Below, piece after piece: positions 1 to 6,917 of a stretch of DNA of 15,610 nucleotides (its first letter is position 1; each line of letters opens with the position of its first letter). The position numbers and the translations under genes were made by a program. Source of the stretch: Candidatus Aquidulcis frankliniae (GTDB taxonomy: Bacteria; Chloroflexota; Limnocylindria; Limnocylindrales; Limnocylindraceae); assembly GCA_009925905.1 (NCBI GenBank), contig RFPZ01000026.1, positions 1 to 15,610 on the forward strand, in the 5' to 3' direction. The notes beneath the pieces were generated by a model, which saw only the letters and a list, made by a program, of their open reading frames with translations, ran no database searches and was not told where the DNA came from.

Positions 1-735
1 CTCAAGCAGTGGCAGTTTCCCGTAGAGGAGCCCCGCATGTGGCCCGTAGAACTTATACGGGGAGCAGAGCAGGAAGTCAGTGTCGAGCGCCTGCACATCA
101 ATTGGATAGTGCGGTGCCGAACAGACTGCGTCGAGCACGGTGAGGGCACCCGCCTCGTGGGCGAGGCGAACGATCTCCTTTGATGGGTTGATGGTGCCAA
201 CGGCATTCGACGACATGCCGACCGCAACGATTTTAGTGCGCGGGGAGCGCAGCGCCGCATATGCCTCAATGTCGAGGGTGGCATCGCTCGTGCGAATCGG
301 GATGACTTTCAAGTTCAGGCCGAAGTCTTCGGCGAGCCAGAGCCACGGGCTGTAGTTCGCGTCGTGATCAAGCTGCGAGACGATTACCTCGTCGCCTGGC
401 TTCAGGCTCTTCGCCAACGATCGCGAAAGTTGGAAGTTGAGCGTTGACATGTTTGCGCCGAACTTCACGGTTTCCTTCGGTGCATTCAGCAGATCTTCTG
501 CGGCGCGATGCGCCTCGTCTTCTACCTGCTGCTGGCGTTGCGACGTGATGAAGGCACCGCCAGAGTTGGCATTGGCATGCAAGAAGAAGTCTCGATACGC
601 GTCGATGACCGTCTGTGGCACCTGTGTGCCGGCAGGGCCGTCGAGGAAGCTGATCTGTCGACCATCGGGGAGGGTGTTCGCGAGCGATGGGAATCGCGCG
701 CGAATCGCGTGGACATCGTACGGCTTGGTGCTCAT
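1..735 (-). CDS. Cysteine desulfurase-family class V aminotransferase (partial, N-terminal 245 residues)
   Basis: This is a PLP-dependent fold-type I enzyme, and the window edge cuts off its C-terminal part. Visible motifs are LDGPAGTQVP near residues 30-40, HDANYSPW in the middle, the VLDAVCSAPH segment with the PLP-ring Asp at D202 and H209, and SPYKFYGPHAG, where K228 should be the Schiff-base lysine. The HDAN..PW and SPYKFYGPH signatures match the IscS/SufS-like subfamily of the VC1184 type rather than classical IscS, so sulfur transfer from cysteine is likely but the acceptor is unknown. The ATG at 735 lies 17 nt beyond the stop of the upstream gene, so it could be co-transcribed, but a TACGAT box 6 nt before the ATG suggests its own leaderless promoter. 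The catalytic Cys loop would lie beyond the window, so desulfurase activity cannot be confirmed. Confidence 0.9.
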   Translation of the reverse strand, partial: MSTKPYDVHAIRARFPSLANTLPDGRQISFLDGPAGTQVPQTVIDAYRDFFLHANANSGGAFITSQRQQQVEDEAHRAAEDLLNAPKETVKFGANMSTLNFQLSRSLAKSLKPGDEVIVSQLDHDANYSPWLWLAEDFGLNLKVIPIRTSDATLDIEAYAALRSPRTKIVAVGMSSNAVGTINPSKEIVRLAHEAGALTVLDAVCSAPHYPIDVQALDTDFLLCSPYKFYGPHAGLLYGKLPLLE

Positions 736-741
736 GGCGCG

Positions 742-747
742 ATCGTA
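742..747 (-). promoter_or_regulatory. Candidate -10 box for a leaderless transcript of the aminotransferase
   Basis: On the minus strand the hexamer TACGAT (TANNNT pattern) is separated by exactly 6 nt from the ATG at 735, so transcription would begin at the start codon. No clear -35 or extended -10 is seen. The same spacing recurs at several other genes here, which raises confidence. Confidence 0.45.
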
Positions 748-752
748 CTGGG

Positions 753-1688
753 TTAACGGCGTGAGCGAGTCACGAGTCGCGTAACGAATACGACTGCGCC
801 AGCGAAGAGAAGTGGGAGCGCGAACATCGCTACGAGTCCGAGCAGGCCGCCGGGGCCCACGCCAACCCCGCCGTTGCGCGCATCGCCGGACTCCGGCGTT
901 GGCGTTGGAGAGGGAGACGGGCTCACCGCATCGGCACCGATCGCGGTGGTAGCGATAGTGAGGGCAATTCCGCCGATGAGAAAGGTAAGGCCGAGTGCCA
1001 TCAAGGCGAGTGCCACCGTGCTGCTGGCGAGCCGGCCACGCCCCTCGCTCCCCAAGAGTCTGAGCGCCTCGGCGCGCTCGAGGGTGGTGACCACGAGTGG
1101 GCGACCCGCTCCGGCCCGCAGTTGGCCATCGATCAGCTGTCCCGCCGCAGTCGCGCGATCCAAGTTGCTGATCTGCTCTAGGCCAACGCGTGCGCCGCGT
1201 GTCGGGTCACTCGCCGCAAGTGCGGTAACAAGTGCCGCCGTCTCTGGGGTCTGGTATTCGCGCCCTGCAGCATGAAGCTCAGCGACACTCCCCTCCCAAC
1301 GGCGCTCTACCACCACGAGTCCTTCGGCAATATCGGCGGTGGCAATGCTGATCGAACTACTCGGATCACTCACCACAAAGGGGAGACTGCGCTCGGTAGT
1401 ATCAATCACGCGCCACCCGCCCTCGTCGGCAATCGAGACGCGTTCGCGGCGATAGACGAGCGGCCGATGGTTCTCGTCTTCAAAGATCTCTACCGCATCA
1501 ATGCTTCCCTTGATCGCGAGATACGGCGATGACTCGCCACGCAACGCAGCAAGTCGCAGCGCTTCTGTGGGGGTAACGGGCGAGAGCCCGGCAAGGAGTT
1601 GCCCTGCGCGCGTGCGCACATCGGTACGTCGCGAGAGGAGTAGACCGACAGCGATGAGCGCAACGCCAATGAGCGTGAACGGGCTCAT
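753..1688 (-). CDS. Membrane protein with GIDE/MUL1-like layout
   Basis: This 311-residue protein has an N-terminal membrane helix (about residues 4-20), a soluble middle region, a second helix near 220-250, a Pro/Ser/Thr-rich linker and a C-terminal helix near 280-305 followed by RSRR. The middle has the pattern of the GIDE domain (the non-RING part of MUL1-type membrane proteins): a RPLVYRRERV segment, then GWRVIDTTE, SLPFVVSDPSSSI and later a PLVVTT segment just before a helix. In that family the region is membrane-associated and binds partners; no RING finger is present here, so no ubiquitin-ligase role should be assumed. The ATG overlaps the stop of the upstream gene as ATGA, implying translational coupling. 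The family assignment rests on pattern resemblance only; the protein could be an unrelated membrane protein. Confidence 0.75.
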   Translation of the reverse strand: MSPFTLIGVALIAVGLLLSRRTDVRTRAGQLLAGLSPVTPTEALRLAALRGESSPYLAIKGSIDAVEIFEDENHRPLVYRRERVSIADEGGWRVIDTTERSLPFVVSDPSSSISIATADIAEGLVVVERRWEGSVAELHAAGREYQTPETAALVTALAASDPTRGARVGLEQISNLDRATAAGQLIDGQLRAGAGRPLVVTTLERAEALRLLGSEGRGRLASSTVALALMALGLTFLIGGIALTIATTAIGADAVSPSPSPTPTPESGDARNGGVGVGPGGLLGLVAMFALPLLFAGAVVFVTRLVTRSRR

Positions 1689-2299
1689 GCGCCTTGCTTT
1701 CCTGTGTCGGGATCAATCGCTTGCACATCGCCGTTGATGCTTGTGACGATCAGCCGACCGCCGATCAGCTCAGCGGCACCGACCACATCACTGTGTGTGA
1801 GTCGCCAACGCACCTCACCATCGCCACGAATCGCCCACGTCTCAACTTCGCTCTGCACAATCACATGCCCGAAGCGTGGCGATGCGATGAGCTCAACAAC
1901 GGGCGTGCCGGTCTGATGGCTCCAAGCCAGTGCGCCGGTGCGAGCGCCGAATGCGTACACCGTGAAGCCGTAGCCAACAACAAAGAGCTGAGCGTCATCC
2001 CAGTGAATCGCGCGCGGCTCGTCGTAAATGGCGGTGGCGAGTCGGACCGCCCAAGCTCCGCCAGGAGTTTCGACACGGAGCTCCATACGACAGAGTCGAT
2101 CGGGGTCACCTTCAGCGCCAGCACCGAGCGAGCCGTGATCAACGAGGGTTGCACCAACTTCGGAGAGGGCGAAGACCGCGGCCGCCTGGCCGCTGCTCCC
2201 CCAGGTGGCGCGCACGCGTAGACCGCCCGGGAAGTCGCTGATGCGACTCTTCGGTTCGCTGGCTCCGCGTGGGATAGGGGCGCTGGCACGTTCGTTCAC
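1685..2299 (-). CDS. PQQ-like beta-propeller repeat protein
   Basis: This 204-residue protein has no signal peptide or membrane helix. Its C-terminal half carries PQQ-like/WD-type blade motifs: LFVVGYGFTVYAFGARTGAL..WSHQTG, VIVQSEVETWAIRGDGEVRWR and GGRLIVTSINGDVQAIDPDTG, each ending in a short strand that describes a value and a turn. That is about three to four blades, fewer than a closed propeller, so it is either a partial propeller or pairs with a partner. It probably binds protein or senses rather than catalyses; the enzyme-type PQQ ligands are not evident. The GTG start at 2299 is chosen because a TAGAAT box sits 6 nt upstream, giving a leaderless transcript. It overlaps the GIDE-like gene by ATGA, so the two are probably made together. 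Confidence 0.75.
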   Translation of the reverse strand: MNERASAPIPRGASEPKSRISDFPGGLRVRATWGSSGQAAAVFALSEVGATLVDHGSLGAGAEGDPDRLCRMELRVETPGGAWAVRLATAIYDEPRAIHWDDAQLFVVGYGFTVYAFGARTGALAWSHQTGTPVVELIASPRFGHVIVQSEVETWAIRGDGEVRWRLTHSDVVGAAELIGGRLIVTSINGDVQAIDPDTGKQGA

Positions 2300-2305
2300 C
2301 CAGCG

Positions 2306-2311
2306 ATTCTA
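2306..2311 (-). promoter_or_regulatory. -10 box of leftward leaderless promoter
   Basis: On the minus strand TAGAAT (five of six matches to TATAAT) lies 6 nt before the GTG at 2299. Together with the box at 2321-2326 it fills the 33-bp divergent gap. Confidence 0.55.
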
Positions 2312-2320
2312 GGCGCGACG

Positions 2321-2326
2321 TAGGCT
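2321..2326 (+). promoter_or_regulatory. -10 box of rightward leaderless promoter for the HAD gene
   Basis: TAGGCT fits TANNNT and lies 6 nt before the ATG at 2333. No ribosome binding site precedes this ATG, consistent with a leaderless mRNA. No good -35 is seen. Confidence 0.5.
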
Positions 2327-2332
2327 TAGCCC

Positions 2333-3037
2333 ATGAAGGCGGTGTTGTTCGACTGGGATGGGACTCTTATCGATACGACCGAACACGTCTACGAGGCCAA
2401 CGTCGAGGTGATGAAGTCCTTCGGCCTTCCGCCCCTCACTCGCGAGCGATATGGAGCGGCATTCTCACCGAACTGGCGACGCATGTACGCCGCGCTCGGC
2501 GTACCCGAGCACCTAGTTGAGGGTGCTGCATCCGTTTGGCACGGAGCCTATAAGGGGCATGAAGCGGAACTCCTCCCTGGCGCCTACCCCGCGTTGGAGC
2601 GACTCGTCGCGGCGGGGATTCCCCTTGGCATTGTCACTGCCGGCGACCGCAAGGTTGTTGCCGGTCAGCTCCGGCGAACTGGCGTCGCCGATCTGATCGG
2701 TTCGGCTGTCTACGGCGACGATGCGGTGGAGCAGAAACCAGATCCAGCGCCGCTTCGTCGCGGTCTCGCCGCGCTCGGCCACGCCACCACACCAGCCGAG
2801 ACCGCCTATCTCGGCGACACCCTCGACGACGTGCGCATGGCGCGCGCCGCAGGCGTTCACGCGGTTGGCATTCACTCGCCCTTCTTCCACCCCGACGAGT
2901 TCTACGAAGCTGATGACTCACCGCATCGCGACAGGGGAGCGCCATCGGGCGCTGAGATGCGGGTGGTCCGCGAACCCTACGAACCTGATCCGGGTCATGC
3001 CGGCGAAGGGAGGACGCAGGTGTACCCCGCGCGATAG
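2333..3037 (+). CDS. HAD-superfamily phosphatase whose 3' end reads through a TPP riboswitch
   Basis: This is a phosphoglycolate phosphatase/beta-phosphoglucomutase-like HAD hydrolase of 234 residues. Motif I is FDWDGTL with nucleophile D7 and acid D9, motif II is the Thr of IVTAGD (T102), motif III is K135 in EQKPDP, and motif IV is GDTLDD (D162, D165, D166). A helical cap lies between motifs I and II, so small phosphorylated metabolites are the expected substrates; the actual substrate is unknown. From about residue 199 onward the frame is translating the TPP aptamer described separately, giving a Pro/Arg/Glu-rich tail unlike any HAD ending. The true fold therefore probably ends near ADDSPHR. 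The stop (3035-3037) is 14 nt before the GTG of the thiamine pyrophosphokinase. A link to thiamine phosphate metabolism is possible from position only. Confidence 0.9.
   Translation: MKAVLFDWDGTLIDTTEHVYEANVEVMKSFGLPPLTRERYGAAFSPNWRRMYAALGVPEHLVEGAASVWHGAYKGHEAELLPGAYPALERLVAAGIPLGIVTAGDRKVVAGQLRRTGVADLIGSAVYGDDAVEQKPDPAPLRRGLAALGHATTPAETAYLGDTLDDVRMARAAGVHAVGIHSPFFHPDEFYEADDSPHRDRGAPSGAEMRVVREPYEPDPGHAGEGRTQVYPAR
2927..3017 (+). promoter_or_regulatory. TPP riboswitch (THI element) aptamer
   Basis: The sequence matches the TPP aptamer block by block. AGGGG (2933-2937) pairs with CCCT at 2975-2978 (P2). A perfect 6-bp stem AGCGCC/GGCGCT with an ATCG loop (2938-2953) forms P3 and runs into the pyrimidine-binding CTGAGA (2952-2957). 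An optional GCGG/CCGC hairpin follows (2959-2971). GAACCTGATCCGG (2981-2993) and GCCGGCGAAGGGA (2999-3011) give P4/P5 and the pyrophosphate-binding side. L5 reads GTCATG, where GTAATG is usual. P1 is weak (GCG 2928-2930 with CGC 3015-3017). It precedes thiamine pyrophosphokinase and the thiamine transporter, exactly the genes such switches repress when TPP is plentiful. The whole aptamer lies inside the open frame of the HAD gene. Confidence 0.93.
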
Positions 3038-3061
3038 AGAGCGAGGTATCTGTGCGCGCGG
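3027..3061 (+). promoter_or_regulatory. Candidate riboswitch expression platform: hairpin around the SD and start codon
   Basis: CCGCGCG at 3027-3033 is the perfect complement of CGCGCGG at 3055-3061. The loop between them holds the GAGG ribosome binding site (3043-3046) and the GTG start of thiamine pyrophosphokinase (3052). The stem would hinder translation start, so control by start-site occlusion fits better than termination; no U-run follows. How it exchanges with the aptamer is not resolved here. Confidence 0.5.
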
Positions 3062-3705
3062 TGATTCTTGCAGGTGGTGATCGACCTGACCCGACGCTGC
3101 TTGATACCCGCTGGCCCGGCTGGCGCGATGCCACTCTTGTGATCGCCGCGGACGGCGGCGCACGCCATGCCGCTCCGCTCGGACTGCGCCTCCACCAGGT
3201 CATCGGAGACTTCGATTCGTTGAGCGCTGGCGACATCGACGAACTCGAGGCGGCGGGCATCACCGTCACCCGATTTCCTGTCAATAAAGACGCAACCGAT
3301 ACCGAACTTGCCCTCATTGCGGCACTTGATGCTGGCGCAACGGAGATCACCCTTCTCTGCACGTGGGGTGGTCGCAGTGACCACGCCATTGGCACACTTG
3401 CGCTTCTGGCACATCCGCGTGGTGATGGTCGCAGCATCGTGATCCTCGATGAGCAAACAAGAACGCAACTTCTGCGTAGTGGCGTAACCCTTACCCTGCG
3501 CGGGGTTATCGGTCGCACAATTTCACTTACGCCTTGGGGCCATAGCGCAAATGTCTCTGCTACCGGGGTACGTTGGACACTTGACTCCGCAGAGCTGATC
3601 GCAGGAAGCACCCGCGGCATTTCGAATGTGGCAACTGCCGCAGAGTCAGTGATAACGGCCCACAACGGTGCTGTGTTAGTGAGTGAAGGGGGAGGCGCAT
3701 CATGA
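3052..3705 (+). CDS. Thiamine pyrophosphokinase
   Basis: The enzyme transfers pyrophosphate from ATP to thiamine, making the cofactor TPP in the cytoplasm. The 217-residue length is normal for the family. Visible motifs are ADGG (D34-G36), the metal/ATP-binding GDFDS (G52-S56), the KDATDTE loop (K79-E85), and GGRSDH (G106-H111), which matches the usual GGRxDH. The C-terminal half is the all-beta thiamine-binding domain, with TRGISN near its end (usually GxSN). The GTG at 3052 is preceded by GAGG with 5-nt spacing and lies about 35 nt after the TPP riboswitch. Its last four bases overlap the ATG of the YkoE-like gene (ATGA), so uptake and activation of thiamine are coupled. The match is strong. 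Confidence 0.94.
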   Translation: MRAVILAGGDRPDPTLLDTRWPGWRDATLVIAADGGARHAAPLGLRLHQVIGDFDSLSAGDIDELEAAGITVTRFPVNKDATDTELALIAALDAGATEITLLCTWGGRSDHAIGTLALLAHPRGDGRSIVILDEQTRTQLLRSGVTLTLRGVIGRTISLTPWGHSANVSATGVRWTLDSAELIAGSTRGISNVATAAESVITAHNGAVLVSEGGGAS

Positions 3706-4259
3706 AGAGTTCGTGGGGCTTAATGGATCTCGTCACAGTGGCAACAATCGGTATCGCTTCGGGCGTGCTCTTCGCCGGATGGAATCTGGTGTGGGGTGCC
3801 GCTTCGCCGCTCTTTGCCGCAGTGCTACCGCTGCAATACCTGCTCTTTGCTGGCACGTGGGTGATTGCCGGGCCGCTCGCCGGACTGATCATTCGGCGAC
3901 CAGGTGCCGCGCTGGCCGGCGAGATGATCGCCGCCTCGGTCTCATTTTTGCTCGCGAGCCAGTGGTCTGTCGATGCGATCTTCTCTGGCGCAGCACAAGG
4001 GGTCGGCGCCGAACTGGTATTCGCCGCGGTGAGGTATCGCGTTGCGGGTTGGCGCGTGGCACTGGCCGCTGGCGCGCTGTCGGGGGTCGGCATGGTGCTC
4101 CACGATCTACCCCTCTACTTCCCCGACGTCAGCACCTCGTTCGCTGCTGCGTTAGTGGCGGCGATGGTCACAAGCTCGGCGATCATTGGCGGCCTCGGCG
4201 CGCTGCTCTTGCGCGCCGCACTTCGCCGCAGTGGTGCTCTCGACCTGATCGGAGCCTAG
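3702..4259 (+). CDS. ykoE: ECF transporter substrate-binding subunit, YkoE type (thiamine/HMP)
   Basis: This is a 185-residue, strongly hydrophobic protein with about five to six membrane helices and almost no soluble part. LFAGWNLVWGAASP in the first helix region and the FAGTWVIAGPLAGLIIRRPGAA segment are typical of YkoE, the S component that captures thiamine or its hydroxymethylpyrimidine precursor and hands it to the ECF energising module. The downstream gene supplies the ATPases and the T subunit, and the upstream gene is thiamine pyrophosphokinase, so the substrate is very likely thiamine. The ATG has a GGAGG ribosome site 6 nt upstream and overlaps the previous stop. TPP riboswitch control is expected through the shared transcript. 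Confidence 0.88.
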   Translation: MKSSWGLMDLVTVATIGIASGVLFAGWNLVWGAASPLFAAVLPLQYLLFAGTWVIAGPLAGLIIRRPGAALAGEMIAASVSFLLASQWSVDAIFSGAAQGVGAELVFAAVRYRVAGWRVALAAGALSGVGMVLHDLPLYFPDVSTSFAAALVAAMVTSSAIIGGLGALLLRAALRRSGALDLIGA

Positions 4260-4263
4260 CGGC

Positions 4264-6399
4264 GTGCCATCGCTCTCAATTGAGATCGCGGATCTCACCT
4301 GGCGCCCAGCCGGATCTGATCGGCTCACGCTGGACCTGCGCGGAACCTCAGTCACCCTGCCTGCGGGCGGGCTACTCCTCATTAGTGGGGCGTCTGGTGC
4401 TGGGAAGAGCACCCTGTTGCGGGCGATCGCGGGGCTGCTTGGGACCGTGCTGCCAGGGGAGCTGCGAGGCAGGCTGGTCGTCGGCGGCATCGATCTCATC
4501 GTCGCCGCAAACACGGAGTCGGGGATTCCGCGAGAGCTGAGCGCACGCCTCGGCTACGTCGCTGCGGGCCCCGCCCCCACCTATGCACTCCCACTCCTTC
4601 TAGATGATGCAGCACTTCCGCTCGAATCACGTCAGATCTCATCCGACGAAATGCGCTCACGCATTGAGCGAACTGCGCGCGACGCTGCTGTTGACGTTGC
4701 CCTGATTGATCGCAATCTGGACACCTTCAGCGGCGGTGAGCGAGCGACAGCGGCAGCGCTCGTTGCACTTGTTGCAGCACCCGATCTTCTGATCGCCGAT
4801 GAGCCGCTTGGTGGTCTTGATGTTCGGTCGGCAGAGCGATTGGCAACAACGTTGCGCGAGAGCGGTGCGACGCGCGTCATCGCGGCACATGACCTCTCTC
4901 TGCTCGGCTCTGCGACAGCGCAGCATCTGCGACTAGATGGCGGCAAGGTCGTCGCGAAATTGGTTACTCCAGAACCCCCTTCAGAGTGGGGATTAATGCC
5001 CAGCGCGGCCGGTGGTGGTGCGCCGATTGTGCAACTAGTGCGCGCCACTGCCACGGGTCGCGACGTGGGGCCATCAAGCCTCGCTGTGATGCGCGGCACT
5101 ACGACGCTGATCACCGGCGCTACGGGGAGCGGTAAATCAACACTGCTCCATCTCGTAGCGGGAACGCTCTCACTCGATACGGGGGAACGTATCGCCGCAC
5201 CAGATCTACAGATACGTTTTGCACCACAAGATTCAGGCCTCCTTCTCGGGGCTCGACCAGCGCGCACCCTCCTAGAGCCATCAGAAGCAGGGAGAGCCGA
5301 GCATCTGGCACACCGCCTCGGGGTCGCGGAGCTCCTTGACGCTTCACCCGGACGACTCTCCGACGGTGAGCGACGTCGACTCTCACTTGTCGTGGCCCTT
5401 GCCGCAGCTCCAGACGTTCTGATTCTTGATGAGCCGAGCGGTGGTCTCGATGACGAGCGCGTAGCGGCACTTTGCGATCTCCTCAGTGAGCACGAGCTGC
5501 TCGATGGCAGCGCGGTCGTCATCGCCACACACGACCCACGAATGCGTGCGCTGAGCCGTTCGGGTGCGCGGGCACTCCGCCGCATTCGTCACCCCGAAGA
5601 GACGGGGACAAGTGTTGAACTGGCTGAGGGCGGCCTTGCGACACTCCTACCAGCGCCGGCTGCGCGAGTCGCGGAGAGCGCTGAGCGGCTCCTCTCGCCT
5701 GATCTTGGCCGACGGCTGATCGGCACGGCAAATCCTCTGACGCGCCTCGGTCTCGCTCTCTTCTGGTTCGCCCTCTCTATTGCGAGTCCAGCCACTCCGG
5801 TGGCGCAAGCCGCGATTGCTCTCCCCGTACTCGCGGTAGCGTGGGTTTCGGGCGTGCAGATCCTTGCCACGTTGCAGCTCGCGTTGGCACTTACACCTGC
5901 GCTTGCTGGCATCGTGATCGCCAATCTTGTTGGTGGTGCATCCGTGGAAGAGGCCGTAGGTGCGGGCACGCGACTCCTTGCCTTCGCCGCTGGTAGCCTC
6001 GTTCTTTTGCGTCCATTTGAACCGCTGCGCATGGCTGATGCGTTCGTTGAAAAACTTCATGCACCGTTTGCGCCGACGATGGCGCTGCTCGCGACCGCGG
6101 CGCGCATTCCAACGCTTCGCGATGAGGCGCGCGAACGACGCGCGATCCGTCGCCTTACTCGACGCGGGGCAGATCCACTACTCCTCGTTGACATGTTCGA
6201 TTCGGTGCTTCGCGCTGTGCCTCAACTGGCGATCGCGCTTGAGGTACGCGGCGTACGACTCCCAACTCGTGCAGCACAACCAACACGTCGCCGACCGTCG
6301 CGCTTTGGTCGCGCTGATCTCCTGATCGTGGGCCTCAGCGTTGGCGGACTGCTCGTTTCAGTGGCGCGCGCGGTCGCCGAGTCTATACTCACTCCATGA
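4264..6399 (+). CDS. Fused ECF energising module: two ABC ATPases plus T subunit (YkoD-YkoC fusion)
   Basis: This 711-residue protein carries a complete ECF energy-coupling module in one chain. ATPase 1 has Walker A GASGAGKS (G42-S49), signature FSGGE (155-159) and Walker B IADEP (D179, E180). ATPase 2 has GATGSGKS (285-292), signature LSDGE (365-369), Walker B ILDEP (D389, E390) and the H-loop THDP. The T-subunit domain begins near residue 480 with several membrane helices and a charged coupling region (RDEARERRAIRRLTRRG), and ends with EVRGVRL (R662), the counterpart of the EcfT Ala-Arg-Gly motif. YkoD normally holds two ATPases with YkoC separate; here all three are fused. The GTG start follows the YkoE stop by 4 nt with GGAG upstream. 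It should power thiamine import by the YkoE partner. Confidence 0.9.
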   Translation: MPSLSIEIADLTWRPAGSDRLTLDLRGTSVTLPAGGLLLISGASGAGKSTLLRAIAGLLGTVLPGELRGRLVVGGIDLIVAANTESGIPRELSARLGYVAAGPAPTYALPLLLDDAALPLESRQISSDEMRSRIERTARDAAVDVALIDRNLDTFSGGERATAAALVALVAAPDLLIADEPLGGLDVRSAERLATTLRESGATRVIAAHDLSLLGSATAQHLRLDGGKVVAKLVTPEPPSEWGLMPSAAGGGAPIVQLVRATATGRDVGPSSLAVMRGTTTLITGATGSGKSTLLHLVAGTLSLDTGERIAAPDLQIRFAPQDSGLLLGARPARTLLEPSEAGRAEHLAHRLGVAELLDASPGRLSDGERRRLSLVVALAAAPDVLILDEPSGGLDDERVAALCDLLSEHELLDGSAVVIATHDPRMRALSRSGARALRRIRHPEETGTSVELAEGGLATLLPAPAARVAESAERLLSPDLGRRLIGTANPLTRLGLALFWFALSIASPATPVAQAAIALPVLAVAWVSGVQILATLQLALALTPALAGIVIANLVGGASVEEAVGAGTRLLAFAAGSLVLLRPFEPLRMADAFVEKLHAPFAPTMALLATAARIPTLRDEARERRAIRRLTRRGADPLLLVDMFDSVLRAVPQLAIALEVRGVRLPTRAAQPTRRRPSRFGRADLLIVGLSVGGLLVSVARAVAESILTP
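6384..6389 (+). promoter_or_regulatory. -10 box of internal leaderless promoter for the peroxiredoxin gene
   Basis: TATACT (five of six matches to TATAAT) lies inside the end of the ECF fusion gene, 6 nt before the ATG at 6396. The peroxiredoxin could thus be expressed apart from TPP control. Confidence 0.55.
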
Positions 6400-6881
6400 G
6401 CCCATTTAAGGTGTTCCCACCCGTCGGCAGTGAAGCGCCCGCGTTCACGTTGCGCGATGCCGCTGGTGACGAACACAGCACCCTTGCTGCTCGTGGAAAG
6501 TGGCTCGTCATCTACTTCTACCCAAAGGACGACACCCCTGGCTGCACGATTGAGGCCTGTGAGTTCCGCGACGCAGAGTCAGCCTTGCAGCAGGCCGGCG
6601 CACTCGTGTGGGGGGTGAGCCCCGACGACCAGTCGAGCAAAGCAGCATTCCGCGACAAGTTCTCGCTGAACTTCCCAATCCTTTCCGACCTCGAGCACCG
6701 GGTCGCCGAGGCCTATGGGGTCTGGGGCGAGAAGCAGATGATGGGGAAGAGCTTTATGAGCACGCATCGCGTCACCTTCCTGGTCAATCCAGAGGGGCGG
6801 GTCGCGAGGGTCTGGGAGAGCGTGACCCCAACCGGGCATGCCGCAGAGGTACTCGCGGAGATCATCAGCCAGCGGGGATAA
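6396..6881 (+). CDS. bcp: Peroxiredoxin, BCP/PrxQ type
   Basis: This thiol peroxidase reduces H2O2 and organic hydroperoxides in the cytoplasm using thioredoxin. Its 161 residues fit the family. The active site PGCTIEACEFRD carries the peroxidatic Cys C50 and the resolving Cys C55 five residues later, typical of atypical 2-Cys BCP/PrxQ enzymes. IYFYPKDDTPGC, GVSPDD and FPILSD are further family marks, as is the THRVTFLVNPEGRV strand near the end. The ATG overlaps the preceding TGA (ATGA), but a TATACT box 6 nt upstream suggests independent leaderless transcription as well. A strong hairpin starts at the base after the stop codon. Its place behind thiamine genes is probably a neighbourhood accident. 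Confidence 0.95.
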   Translation: MSPFKVFPPVGSEAPAFTLRDAAGDEHSTLAARGKWLVIYFYPKDDTPGCTIEACEFRDAESALQQAGALVWGVSPDDQSSKAAFRDKFSLNFPILSDLEHRVAEAYGVWGEKQMMGKSFMSTHRVTFLVNPEGRVARVWESVTPTGHAAEVLAEIISQRG

Positions 6882-6917
6882 AAGGCGGTGCCATTGGGGG
6901 GACGCCGGCACCGCCTT
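6882..6917 (+). terminator. Strong hairpin terminator after bcp
   Basis: AAGGCGGTGCC (6882-6892) and GGCACCGCCTT (6907-6917) form a perfect 11-bp stem with a 14-nt G-rich loop, starting directly after the stop codon. There is no U-run, so it is a stem-only type or needs Rho or NusA. Confidence 0.75.

Noticed and set aside
2865..2893. TTGGCA as -35 of a promoter just upstream of the TPP riboswitch
   Set aside because: No -10-like hexamer lies 16-18 bp downstream, so an internal promoter before the aptamer is not supported.
2634..3665. Long minus-strand open frame of 343 codons across the HAD and thiamine pyrophosphokinase genes
   Set aside because: Its product is Arg/Ser/Pro-rich without motifs, and it lies opposite two well-supported genes and the riboswitch.
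3683..4540. Plus-strand open frame of 285 codons overlapping ykoE in another frame
   Set aside because: Arg/Cys-rich translation with no membrane pattern, while the YkoE frame has clear family segments and a ribosome site.
4632..5585. Minus-strand open frame of 317 codons opposite the ECF fusion
   Set aside because: Low-complexity Ser/Arg-rich translation opposite the intact ATPase motifs; a typical high-GC shadow.
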